A stretch of 38,725 nucleotides of DNA, from positions 1 through 38,725 of the forward strand of contig NXFV01000974.1 of assembly GCA_002803225.1 (NCBI GenBank). Reading direction: 5' to 3'. The notes under the pieces were generated by a model that was not told the origin of the DNA, did no database searches, and was given only the letters and a program-made list of their open reading frames with translations. This document shows, in pieces, positions 18,586-29,706 of the stretch. The position numbers and the translations under genes were made by a program. The stretch comes from Gamarada debralockiae. Taxonomy: Eukaryota > Ascomycota > Leotiomycetes > Helotiales > Hyphodiscaceae. The first letter of the stretch is position 1. The number at the start of each line of letters is the position of its first letter.

Positions 18586-19560
18586 TTACTTCAGCCGCTG
18601 ATATTTGTGCCACCACACCCTGTTGCTTCTTTGTGGGAAGAGGCCCCAAGCAACCATTGAATTTTCCTCATCATCTGATAAAGCGAGTCTCGCATATGCT
18701 AGAGATCTTTGGTCATCAAAACCTTCTTCGCTAGCACGGTACACGTGAATCCTACGACCAATGTGCCGCTCATCGCATCCCATGCCAGTAACGCAAGCCA
18801 CCGTGGCAGCTATCATGATGACAACCGTCGGGATCTGAATGAACAACGATGCCTGGCCGATACAGATGACATGAACCCCAAAAGCAACCCAGCCGATGGC
18901 CTTACAGAGTTTGTATCCATGCTTGTGGTACGGCCGTGGGGTTGTCAGGAACCCGGTAACAACCAACCCGCGGGGAGCCCGGAGGGTGACGGCCCTCCCG
19001 TCCGTCAGTAGGCAGAAGACCTTAACGAACTCAGCTCCAGTACCGCTCATGCCAGTTGCCACCTCGTCTAGGTAAGCCCGGTTCTGGCGGAGCATGTACC
19101 ATCGGACAAACACCGAGGTGATGAGTGCCACCGTGTTGGCGAAGCCGAACCAGTCGCCCAACAGCACCGTTAAGGCCAGCAGGCCGCCATTGAGAAGCGC
19201 GCCGAGCGCCAACGCCCGGATCTGTACTGTACGTTCGCGCCAGGGGACTTGTTGCGTGCCCCAGATGAAGATGGTGTTGTTCCAGCTGGGGTCCTGGAAG
19301 TTGAGCCACCGCGACAGCCACCCGGACACGTCGGTGGCCTTGATGCCGTCCGTGATGTTGTGCAGCGTCACGCCCGGTATGGGCTGGACGAAGCGATTGC
19401 CTGCGACTATGAAGGAGCCCAAGAGTGGCAGATATTCAGTCCAGGGGTTGCTGACGAGCCGGCCGATAGCGCGGTCGACTTCCTCGGCCCCAATCATGGT
19501 GACGAGCCCCAACGCGTCGATACGGAAGGGGCCCCAGTGGTAGAGGAAATTTAAAGCCAT
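18586..19560 (-). CDS. Multi-pass membrane protein, paralogue of the gene at 4247-5356
   Basis: A 324-residue single-exon protein starting MALNFLYHWGPF. It is colinear with the 4247 gene over nearly its whole length: FRIDALGLVTMIGAEE, TEYLPLLGSFIVAGN, PIPGVTLHNITDGIKATDV, LTDGRAVTLRAPRGL, FLTTPRP, GWVAFGVHVICIG and AWGLFPQRSNRVWWHKYQ. Hydrophobic stretches at about residues 117-155 and 223-262 suggest four membrane helices. It stops just after the WWHKYQ block, so it lacks the charged tail of the other copy. Family and function are unknown to me. Its position at the far edge of the HET-like array, mirrored by the other copy, suggests that both came from the duplications that built the cluster. 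Confidence 0.85.
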   Translation of the reverse strand: MALNFLYHWGPFRIDALGLVTMIGAEEVDRAIGRLVSNPWTEYLPLLGSFIVAGNRFVQPIPGVTLHNITDGIKATDVSGWLSRWLNFQDPSWNNTIFIWGTQQVPWRERTVQIRALALGALLNGGLLALTVLLGDWFGFANTVALITSVFVRWYMLRQNRAYLDEVATGMSGTGAEFVKVFCLLTDGRAVTLRAPRGLVVTGFLTTPRPYHKHGYKLCKAIGWVAFGVHVICIGQASLFIQIPTVVIMIAATVACVTGMGCDERHIGRRIHVYRASEEGFDDQRSLAYARLALSDDEENSMVAWGLFPQRSNRVWWHKYQRLK

Positions 19561-19890
19561 GGCTTCGCGTCCAAAAGCATGGAAGTCGGCCTAAATGCCA
19601 ACTTCTCGATGCTACTGTATAAGGTCGCTGACAGTCTGACATGACCCCCACCCGCCTTTCGCGGTTGGCATGAAAATTTCAGGTGCACAGTCGTTTGCGA
19701 AATACAACCACGGAGTACTCCGGCTGGAGGACGAATAAGGCACGGACGTCGCCCTGCAATGCTCAAATAATACGTCACACGCGATTACTCCGAAGTACAG
19801 TCTTACAAATCAACGTGCTTGCAGCTGTAGGGTTGTAAGTGTACCAGTACCATGCTTCGGGGTTCAAAACCGGCCTTCCATAATGGCGCC
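19561..19890. other. Upstream region of the 18586-19560 gene
   Basis: Promoter-sized gap between the minus-strand membrane-protein gene and the HET pseudogene. I see no gene and no clear signal. Confidence 0.4.
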
Positions 19891-19899
19891 TCCTACGCG

Positions 19900-21790
19900 A
19901 GTTCAATCATCCGAGGATCTGCCGGGGTGGTACTTGTTGTTTGCGCTCGTTGGGTTCGATACAGTTTGCATCAATCACAATGACATTGCCGAGAAGAATG
20001 TTCAAGTACCAATGATGGGCCAATATACACCAAGGCAGTGAAATGTGTCGCCTGGCTTGGCCCGAGCAACGAGAAAGTTGACAAGATGATCGATAACCTT
20101 CTACATAGCTAGAGAAAGCACGAACATACACAGGGCCGCTTTCCGGAATTGTGCCTTTGAAAATATTCACAGGCCATGGTGTGTCGACTCGTCCCCCATC
20201 TGTTTGGCTTGGACTTGCAGCCCTCATTTTTGTTGATAGGTCTAGAAGGTACGGTGATATCTAGGGACAAGCAGCAGGCTATCGGTACAGGCAACAAGCC
20301 ATCGGGACAGGCAGCAGGAATCAGTAGAGTCAAGCTGTAGATATAACAAATGGGTTGAACTCTGTAGGAAAGGGTAGAGATTTTGAATTGAAGCTTTTGA
20401 AGCCTATTTTGGACTAGCGCTATATGCACCTCAGTATCAGGGTTCTCATAACAACAATTTTCACGACATTGGTTTCAAAGAGTCTGCGTGATTCAGGAGG
20501 CCGTACTCCCGGAAATCTTGGAGATCGTCTGCGGTAATCGGATTCTTGATTTGAACGCATTGATTTCTCTAATCGACGGCGTCGAAATTGTAACCATAGT
20601 TTTATCACGGCCTGTACCAGGAATCCCAGTATCATCTTTGGCACTTCGAGGACTGCGCTGCTGACAGATGATAGCGCAATTGAGAGCTCGGGAGCTTCCT
20701 GCACCCAAATGAGCGTGATGGATCTTCCAGCTCTCTGTTTGCGGCAAGAGAGTTTACCGTTTCGAACCCAGCAGACAAAGTATATGGGATGCTCGGAATG
20801 ATGGGCGTATATGGAAAGAACGTATGGTTGTTGATTAAAACATTTTTGCCGCAAGGGCCTATATCCAAGTTACGAAAACTTGGTTATCATCAGGCCCAAA
20901 TCTCGTTCCACTGAATCTCGCAGCTTCGAACGCACCGCTCGACAGATTACCGAGGTGGTGTATTAACTATAATGAGACCACTGCCATAAGCTCAATCAGA
21001 AATTGGTATTTTGACGTCGAATATTACGCAGGATTCAGGAAATGGGTTGATGTTGAACACCGTCAAAAGAACAATCGCGGTATAGGAACGTTACTGAGTG
21101 ACTATCAACCCACGCTCGAAGATAATGGATCTCGATTTATTTAAGGCTCGACTTTTCTATGTTAGGTGTTCTCAATTTCCGGGTCGATCGAATTGCCAGG
21201 TCAATGCCTCCGGGCTGGAACTGTGAATGGTCTGCGAGCGCAAGCAGCTACATTGGCTCGAAAGATCTCTTGGTTGGGAAGTCCAATGTCTTTTGTTGTT
21301 CAGACCACTTGCAAGACACCGAACGAAGTTCCTGAATGCCACTGGCAGACTCTGGTAGCGAGCAAATTTATACACCCGCATAAGCGCAAATGCGACATTG
21401 ACTGCAGCAGTACCTATGAGTCTAGCCTAGGACTACAGATGGAAGGGCTGTAGAAAAGCCAGGAGCTCAGTATTACCGAACGTTGCGAGCAGTTTCGAAA
21501 GAGAAGAAAAACCCCGGCTGATACCGCGAGCTCGCTCGAGTTCGATCAATTTTGGAGATCCGTGGGTTATGCTTGCCAGCGTCGCAGGTTTTTCTCCATA
21601 GAAAGCGGCTGAATTGGCCTGGCCCTCCTGACGCTAAACTAGGGGGTGAAGTTTGTATCTTCTACAACGGCTTCACCCACCATTTGTTATCCGTCCCATC
21701 GATGCTGATGGCAACGGCAACGAATACCAATTCCTGGGCGAATCCTACGTCGATGGACTCATGTACGGCGAGGCTTTGAGCTGGATGCAT
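19900..21790 (+). pseudogene. Canonical HET-domain gene, degenerate and LTR-interrupted
   Basis: Canonical HET blocks appear in order on the plus strand. FDTVCINHNDIAEKN (19950-19995, the WIDAxCINQ block) is followed, after a frameshift at about 20021, by IYTKAVKCVAWLGPSNEK and a stop near 20110. RHWFQRVCVIQEAVLP and CGNRILDLN (20465-20560) follow the LTR insertion. The C-terminal block GPPDAKLGGEVCIFYNG, then in another frame PFVIRPIDADGNGNEYQFLG and ESYVDGLMYGEAL, ends near 21780. There are several stops and frameshifts between, including a TGA at about 21612. The 5' end, with the ALSYxWG block, is not recognisable. This belongs to the ordinary HET family and is not a close relative of the four HET-like genes at 5.6-16.9 kb. 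It cannot make a full product. Confidence 0.8.
20231..20456. mobile_element. Solo LTR, copy 2 (226 bp), inside the HET pseudogene
   Basis: Starts TGTTGATAGG and ends ATAACAACA, so the TGTTG/CAACA inverted ends are intact. It is flanked by the 5-bp duplication atttt at 20226-20230 and 20457-20461. It matches copy 1 at 3564-3785. Removing the LTR and one atttt copy rejoins the reading frame as QPSFSRHWFQRVCVIQEA, which shows it landed in a HET gene. Confidence 0.85.
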
Positions 21791-22078
21791 CGAATGAAAG
21801 TACAATGTTTACTTTGCACTGAAAGTCCGCTCACCGACTTTACTGAGTTTTATTCAACGAAATGCCAAACTTCGTTGAAGGTAATTTGGCTCAAGCTTCG
21901 TTTGGCGCTGGCCAAAGGGTGATGCGGCACCAGGGATGTGGAGAGTGAAAAGAGCGAGGGAAGATGCTGGCGTGAGCGGTGAAGGGAACGGAGCGATACT
22001 CGCAAGGAAGGTGAATCTAATCGTTGTTCCTTTAAACTTGCATTCCAAATCAAAAATACTCTAGGAGAGGGCCATGGG

Positions 22079-23026
22079 TCATACTTGAGCTAAGTATTGC
22101 CAAAGCGGTAGCTGACCGCCCATCCAAAAACTTTGTTCTTCCTTCACTATAGCCTTTGAATCAGCTTTCGAGTGCGGAATAACGATGCTGTTAAGCATTG
22201 CGTGCTCCTTCTCCCGGCCACCAAAATCTAGACGACTCACCCCCAGTGACTCAGTTGGCCAACCCGCGATTCCGGCTCCCTTACTATCTCCAGGAAACCC
22301 CAAAACGTCCCACTTCGGAGCCTTCCACCCACTCTTCTCCACAAATCTCAACCCTATCTCAAGTCCCTCCACCAGTCTCTCCTCCGGAGATCCGATCCGT
22401 ATCTCGTCTTTGCTCAATACACACCCCAGGACACTCTCCATCCACACTCCCACCTCCTCGTCTCGCGCCTGACCCTCCACGTTTCTTTCAACGAGAACAG
22501 TCAGCTCCTCTACATTCCCAAACTTCCTCCTCACATACTCCCAGAATTCCCTCACACATGTCGCCTGTACATTCGGACTCGAACTGGTACCCCTGACACC
22601 CCTAAACAAAGCTTCGTGGACAGCCAATCTCTTCACCTTTCCCAATTCTACTGGCCCTATCATCGTCACGGTGTTGACGAAATGGTTCCAAGACCCTAGC
22701 CAGCCTTCCTTCGCTGGAAAGTACAGTACGTCCTCACGTGCGTTGAACCAAATCTTTGGCTGACAGTGAGGGAGATTGAATGATAGTTGGTATTGCTTGA
22801 GAGCATGAGTTCGAGCTTCCTTGTTGACGTATAGGTTGATTGGGATGGATGTTGGGGAGGTGCATCCCCGAAGTTCCTTTCGATTTGATGGGTTGGAGGA
22901 GTCCCATATCGCGGATGTGTAGTGGAGAGGAACAAGGCGGGGACCGGGCAGGTTCAGGGCCCAAATTTTAAGGCGGAGTTCTGCAGGTAGAGATGAGAAG
23001 AGAGGAAACGAAGTGGAAGATGTCAT
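22079..23026 (-). CDS. 2EXR-domain protein
   Basis: A 315-residue single-exon protein. Its start, SFPLFSSLPAELRLKIWALN followed by LPGPRLVPL, is the hallmark of the fungal 2EXR domain (about residues 6-110), an F-box-like fold common in expanded families of Leotiomycetes and Sordariomycetes. The rest of the domain includes INLYVNKEARTHALKQYQLS, and IWFNAREDVLYFP is the usual end of the conserved part. The C-terminal part (about 180-315) is variable and ends QLPLWQYLAQV. No function has been assigned to the family beyond presumed protein-protein interaction. The start ATG at 23026 sits directly before the domain, as is usual. It looks intact, next to a dead HET gene. Confidence 0.85.
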   Translation of the reverse strand: MTSSTSFPLFSSLPAELRLKIWALNLPGPRLVPLHYTSAIWDSSNPSNRKELRGCTSPTSIPINLYVNKEARTHALKQYQLSFNLPHCQPKIWFNAREDVLYFPAKEGWLGSWNHFVNTVTMIGPVELGKVKRLAVHEALFRGVRGTSSSPNVQATCVREFWEYVRRKFGNVEELTVLVERNVEGQARDEEVGVWMESVLGCVLSKDEIRIGSPEERLVEGLEIGLRFVEKSGWKAPKWDVLGFPGDSKGAGIAGWPTESLGVSRLDFGGREKEHAMLNSIVIPHSKADSKAIVKEEQSFWMGGQLPLWQYLAQV

Positions 23027-24929
23027 GGTACGTTTGAAATTCGCAATGATGTAGTTGGGTTTGGCAGCGGCAATGATTGGAATTGAGGTGAAGTGGAGAA
23101 AGGAGAATCTTTGAATGTGCTGGAAACTTCACTAAAGACGGGATCAAGAAAGCTTTATTTTATCTGAAGAAAGGGGTTTGCGATATACCAAGATTGGTGG
23201 TATGATTTAATAATCACTTCTACACTTATAGACAGGTACTTGTACAAATAAATGTCCACTCTCCTCCACATATTTGAATGTAGAAGTTTTCCTCGGCAAA
23301 ATCAACGGCTGAGAAAAAAGCCTTTTGCCACTCCGGGATCCCCGACTTGAATAATTTTCGCAACCTTTGGTTCTTTCAGGAAAGTTACGAGACCATGCCC
23401 ACGGAAATGTGGAAACTGGAGGAGGGCCCGAGACAGGAGTGGGCATCAGCCGATAATGCATATTCAGTTCTCGGAACGATATTCCCTAATTTCGTCAGCG
23501 GCATTATGAGCCGCATTTTTGGGAGAAAGAAGGAATTTCGTCGCAAAATAGCAGCCGGATAAGGTTGTGGGGAGGCACGAGGAATACATAAGGCACTGCC
23601 ATTGGCCCGTTTATGAGAAAATCCCGCGAATTTCGGCGCCAAAACCGGAGTGGACGGTTTGCTGTTCGTCCACTTCTTGAAAAGCCATATTCTGTCCTTT
23701 GAAGTCTAGGTTCTCATTCTTCGCGGATGGTGCGCGCCAAAAGGCGGAAAATAAACGCCTCTGGACTGATTTTCTTCGAAGTGGCGTAGAAAAACAAGTG
23801 GTTACTGGTGCTGGCTAGTACTGAACTTTAGCCCTCGCTTGCAAGCTGCAATGAGGTTGAAATAAGGCTTTTTTGTAAAGCTCTTTGTCGCATCTTGAAA
23901 GCTGCTTTTGGAAATAGGGCTGAAATGATAGAATTATCAAACAAAGCTGAAACATAAACTTCAAGGAAAGGAGAACGCTCGACTCTAGACTGGAAAGCCG
24001 TTGGATGGTCGATATGCATAGCGAGCAACTGGGCAAGCCATGATTCTATATCAACGGGAACTGTCGTTCAGCAACGCAGCCACTCTTTTACTCTTGCAAG
24101 TACCGGCAGCATATCTTTGAAGTTAGGGACGATGGATGATCGGGTGGTTTTATCACGTGATGTACTTCAATTGAGGGAAGCAGCCTTCCCAAATTTTTCT
24201 TCTTCTCGCAGAGGTTCCAGAACTTCGAGTTTGGCGCTCAAGAGGCTTTTCCAAATTTTCTAATTTTACCTCCGTTAAGGTACGGATGTGAATAGTAATC
24301 AATGCTTAACCAACGAAAAAGGAAGGAAAAGGCGTCGGAATCGGATCACTCTTGGGTCTGGAGCTCGGAACTATCCGCAAAAGCAAACATGAACATCAAA
24401 TGCTGGAGGCGAGAACTGAATTTTCCTTCCCGTTTGCAACACGATTGTCATGTATCTTCATGAGATTTGAAAACACGAATCATTAAAGGTCAAAAATAAT
24501 TAACTCAGAAGAAAACTTAGATAAGAAAAGGGCTTAACCGATGCCCTCCCGTCCGGCAGTCGTCCACCTGCCCGCCGGTTTCTGGGCAGTGTCTTTCCTC
24601 AATGTTTCGGAAAGGTCCTTCAGAAACACCAAGGTCAAAGATTTGTGACAAGGTGGCTTTCTGTTTGCGATTCAGGTTCTCCGATTCTGGAAAGAAATTT
24701 CCCAACACTTGAATCATGAACTCAAAACCAACTTCTCTGCCTGAGTTAATGAGCTCTGGTCCGGACAAGTCCAACTCTTTCACTTCTTCCCATCATCAGT
24801 CAGTAGAAAAGTACATTTTGAAAAATTTTTCTCGCTTCCCGACAGGAGCATCACACCTTCCATTCATTACCTTTCACAGTCATCGATCGAAGGCTCAACG
24901 TAACCGGAAGTCGAGAGCAGATTTCAAAG
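23027..24929. other. Intergenic, no supported gene
   Basis: I see no coding sequence with recognisable features on either strand. The short open stretch at 23347-23562 is not supported by any domain. A perfect palindrome atcacgtgat lies at 24152-24161. Confidence 0.4.
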
Positions 24930-26760
24930 TCGTCATCCGTTTGTGAATGTTGATGGGAAATTTTCGATCGCTCCCGTCGATCCTATCCGTCGTCCAGCAA
25001 ACAGCAATAACCCTGGGGAGCTAACTCAATTCTCCTTTGCGTTTCGAAAGAACTCTATCATTCCATCACCGTTCGCAATTCCCCTACTTTACCAACGATG
25101 GATAACAGATCACAGCTTGCGTTCGGTTCGAGGTATAGGTTCAGCCGCTTCCGTCGCTCCCTTCGCCCAGTATCGCCCTCATCCACTGCCCCCAGAATCA
25201 ATTGACTCCAACTCCACTTTCAAAGAAACTCTGATGAACTTCCTAAACGGTGGAGAATGTCAAAACTTCCTTCTATCCCCGCCATTTCTGGACTCTTATT
25301 AGTGGCCTACAGCAACTATTTTCCATTCCGGAATTCCTGGCACTTGGCCTCCAGACCTATCAAGCAGAAGCTTCAAAGAGTGGGCTGTTGAGTTTCCTCT
25401 CCATGGCTCGAATGAACTTTATAGACCATCGTCAGCGCATCCGAGCACCGAAATGAATGATGTCAAATTGGTCTTTTCCTGGAATCAGGTAAGAAAGAGG
25501 GCTGCAGTAATTTGCCTCAATCGCTCCCGCTCGCCGTTGTCAGCAGCACAGCAGAGGATCCAGGAACAGACTTTGCGCTCCACGTTTCGGACAGAACTCT
25601 ATATTATCATTCGTCAGCTGCACACCATTTCCAATTCAAGGTGAACAAAACTCGCTGAATACACCAAAAATCAAAGCTCCATGCTCCAAGCTTTCCCTCG
25701 GAAAGCCGGCTGCAGAAACTTTCTTGGAACTGCCCCGAAGCGAAGCTCATCCTAAAGTTCCGATAACTCCGTCTTCCAATTCGAGGAGAGCGGGGAACCA
25801 TTATTCTTTAGACATAACCGATTCCCACTCTGGGTCCAACAATAAAGATCCAGTCTCTCCGAACGCCTTGAGCATCGTTCAAGAATGGACGCTTTTGCTT
25901 TATAGGTCTCGCGAAAAGTTTGACCGAAGGATCCCAAAGGCGAAGAAGGTCAAAGGTTCACTCCCGTTCGGCATCTCTGGACTCTGGTGAGAAGACTTCT
26001 ACTGACACTTACAGTACACCACTGCCAGTTATTATCAAGCACAGTCTTAGGAATTGAGTTCATCCTCGGCATTTCGAGGCGGACCTCTATCATCCTATTA
26101 GCTGCACATCATTTCCAATTCCAGGACGGACATACGACTGAAAGTTCGAAGCTCCCCGCCTCCCTCTCCAGATTCTGGTACCTTTCAACGCTTTCCGTTC
26201 CCTTCCTCCCTCCTTCCCTCCCGTCTCCACCACTAGCGTGCGGCACAGTCTCATGAATTGAGTTTATCTTTCGCGTTTCGAAGTTGATGTCTACCAATCC
26301 ATCAACTGCACATCATATCTAATTCCAAAGGGAAGCTTACGACTGAAAGATCAAAGCTCCCAGCTTCTCTTTCTGGACTCTGGTAACTGGTAAGAAGGGC
26401 TTAACCGCTTCCGTCCCTTCCTCTCCCCCGCCCACCACCGCTAGTCAGTGTGAAAAACTGAGTTACGTTTCGAACGGAAAATTCCGGCAAAAGCCCAAGC
26501 CCTAGCACCAAACTTTTGAAGTCGTCCCTTTCCGGAAGGCAGCTAGAAGAGGACTAGGATCGTTCGCCAGTCAGTACCTCGAATCCAGCCAACGATTGAG
26601 TTTGCTCTACGTGTTTCGAAACCTAATCCATCACTATCAATCCCAAGGCAGCTTTTCCTCACTTTTTGGTCAGTGGTAGAACGAGAGAAAGAGGGTGGAA
26701 CCGTTTTCTTTCCCTCACTCCCGTCCGTTGCCAGTGTCACAACCGTTCATGAATCATGAA
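24930..26760. repeat. Array of diverged tandem repeats, unit about 200 bp
   Basis: A recurring module can be followed several times: a gaattgagtttatc-like start, a cg(t)tttcgaa block, an actctatcat and catcagctgcacatcatttccaattcc-like block, then ctgaaagttcaaagctcc, tctggactctggtaagaag and a pyrimidine-rich ccgtcccttcctccc stretch. Clear unit starts are near 25022, 25386, 25566, 26051, 26255, 26456 and 26594. The spacing of the best pair (26051 and 26255) is about 204 bp; others are shortened or contain extra sequence. The units are too diverged to encode a protein. Confidence 0.6.
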
Positions 26761-29706
26761 AATAGAGAACGGGCCGCCAACCTATCCAACCATCCCGCAC
26801 TTAGACATCTTCCCGACCCTATGACCCATCAAAACGCTGCCCAAAACTTCCTAATCTCCTAAATCCCGAAGCTTTAGATTGTTTGAAAACATTCTAGTTC
26901 TTCAGATCATCTGAAAGAAGAACTTGAAACATCGTCTTTTCTGATGTAGTTTGTTTGCACATGTTTCACGATGTTCGGAAAGAGGGCCCGAGGAAAACGT
27001 CCGAATGTCTGTGAGTACTGCGGAAAATTGAGAGCACCACTGCAGTCTGCAGCCCAGTTCGGGACTTTCACAGCTGGAAATCAGGTACGGTGGTTAATAT
27101 GCAGGTACCGTGTGCTGTGGCACAAAAATTGCGTGCTCCATCACATTCATGAACACCTATTTTTGGGAGTAGCAAAAAAAGAGGCTGAAGGACGTCATAC
27201 CCACAGAAGAAATTTTTCAAATCGAGATTGCGATCGAGGATTTGAGGTGAATGTTTGGGTTTGTAAATAATAATATAACATGTGATAGGTAGGATTTTCA
27301 GTTTGTGAGGCTGCCATGAACTCAAGAGTCAACGACAGGATTGGCGGCCAGGGTTAATAAAATACAGTAATACAAAGCTGCTAAGCAATCCAATATTGAT
27401 AGCACGCAAGAGAGTGGAGTTACGAAGTTGGCGATGACCTCAATTTTTATTGAGAGCCCACCTCCACTTCTGGCCCTGCCTCCCCCAACGGAAATCCAAT
27501 ATCAGAAGTCCCACATCAACCATCCTCGTTCCGCAGCCCGCACAGTTCGTTGAACCTGCTGCAGCTCAACCGTTCTCACGCATTAAACTTCCCACGGATC
27601 AAGGATACTGTACTGTACTCATCTCCTCCTTCGTGTAAACCTGGAGACATCCGAAATCCCTCACTCAAACTTCTGCAGCAAGAGTCTTCCTTGTTGCAGA
27701 GATGAGAAGGAACAGTGGGGTCATCCAGGTCCCACTTCTGCAAATTCCGTACCTTACAGTAGCCTGCCTCGCAAAGCACGGTCATCCGATGACTAATGAA
27801 CTGTCCTCGGGTGATTCCGTAAACATCACGTTTTATCCATTATAAAGTTAGTTTTAAAAGCTCTCTTTGGGATGAACGATTGCTTTGTACCTCCCTTCGT
27901 ATTATGTCTTAGATGTCGAAGTCGAAGTTGAGCGGATCCCAAATCAGCACCCAGATTCAGCCCTCTCCCACCGTCGTTTCACGAACCCAAAATCCCAGTC
28001 CTCCAATCGCATGGCTAGCTGGCTCGCAAGGATGGACAGTGATCGCCCAAGGCTTGATCCTTTCCGCACGGACTTTTCTCAAAGCTTGCTCAACCTCTCA
28101 GGCGCGTCGCAATGCTCCTCTGCTTTCCACCCAATAGGCGGAGTAGGCGGATGCATGCATGTCAGGTTACGAATGTGGAGCCGATGTGGAGCGTCTCGAG
28201 TCAATATTTGAGTTCAGGTACAGGGGAAGGGAGCGGCAGGGCCAAGCACGCAAAAGAATGAAGGCAGGGCAAATGTACTGGCTGGAAGGATGAGATGGCA
28301 TCATAACAAAAACAACACAGACCACAAAAAATAAGAAAAAAAAACATCGAAAGGAATTAAACTTCAAAGCTCCTCCCCAAGCTCCCCGGCTTTGTATCCC
28401 GCATTCATTCAATTCTGACTTTCTATATCTATCTCTCATTCCTCCTCGCCACCGATTCTATCACCCTCTTGCATCCCAAAGTCTATTTTTTGCCCGTCCT
28501 CCTCGTTTAGAGGAGTAAAAATACACGCGACCTGTCAACTGCATCCTCTTCCCCGGAACCAATCAGCACCCTTATCCATTGAGGTTCCGTCAGCAAAACG
28601 CGACATTTTCACGGCTGCATGTACGAGGCTAAACACCAGGGAGTCTTGAACGCCACTTCGGACCAATTCGTTCTGACTGCATCGCCAATTGGCTTTTTCT
28701 CGCCCAGCCAATCTTAAGAGCACGCAAATATAACTTCCCTTCTTCAAGGAAGTTTGCTCTTGCACCCTGCTTCGGCTTCCTTTTGAGAGAGGTTCGGGAC
28801 TTGCTTTGGACTTGGCTGGGGTCGGGTAAAGCTACGAAACCTGGACACGCGACGCGTTGGGAACTTATACTTACACCACGCATTCCCCGGGGCCGTCTTC
28901 AATCTGTTTTGTTCATCTATTCGATAGATTCGTGCAGCCTGTTACTCGACCTTCTCGTCGTCACTGATTTTTTTGGGACGGTGCATGGGATTTCTGGAAT
29001 TTGCTTGTTCTGAATAACGAATTCCGGGGCCACAGTTGAGTTTGGTGGGGTTTTATATAAACAACCTACACGCGACCCACCTCGAAACTCAAACCCCGCC
29101 GTCGCTCTGTCAATCCTCTCATAGGGCCAGCAATTGGAAATTATTCGGACAAGGCTCCTCCGATAGTGCGACCAATTCCCAGACCTTCTTGAAGAAAAAC
29201 GAGTTTCATTATCACGCGTTCGATCGTCTGCCCTTCCCGTCGTTCTGCACGAGTCCGGAATCCATGTCGACGGATTCAAACTATCGCGTCTCATATTACA
29301 CCTTCCAAAGTGCAACCAACCCAGTGACCGCTATTGGTGAACCCTAGCCGTGTGCACACAAGGAAACTCTGCCCAAGAAGAGGTCCTGTCGAAATTGGTG
29401 CGAGTGGTGGGACGCACAAAACAAACACGACTGTGGGATTTGGTACCACTTTTGCAACTTGGACGCAGGCTTGGACGAAGGAGCATCATCCAGATATCGA
29501 AGTTGAATCTTAGATTTCAGAAGTATTGAGTGAGATCTCAACGGTGCGAGTGGGGTTCTGGTCGAAGCTCAAGATATTGTTTGCCTTCCGTCACTCGTTT
29601 GATCCGTTACCGAAGGAGTGTTGCGCCTGGACTTTTATATCATCTTCGCCCTCCAATCTTTGTCCTACACGAATCATAGATCGTTGGCTTGGGATATCGC
29701 GACGTG
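26761..29706. other. Intergenic, no supported gene
   Basis: About 2.9 kb without a coding sequence I can defend. It includes the upstream region of the gene at 29707. A purine-rich stretch lies at about 28305-28350. Short open stretches at 26971-27270 (one CEYCGK pair) and 29036-29347 have no recognisable domain. A non-coding transcript or a long 5' leader could lie here, but nothing in the sequence shows it. Confidence 0.4.

Noticed and set aside
22185..22596. Pro/Ser-rich plus-strand frames opposite the 2EXR gene
   Set aside because: Antisense shadows of a clear domain-containing gene.
23347..23562. Open frame of 71 codons
   Set aside because: No start in good context, no recognisable domain, in a gene-free region.
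26971..27270. Open frame of 99 codons with a CEYCGK pair
   Set aside because: A single CxxC pair in a short frame with no family match; there is no supporting context or splice pattern.
28917..29347. Open frames on both strands upstream of the membrane-protein gene
   Set aside because: Composition is unlike protein, and they overlap each other; more likely leader or promoter sequence.
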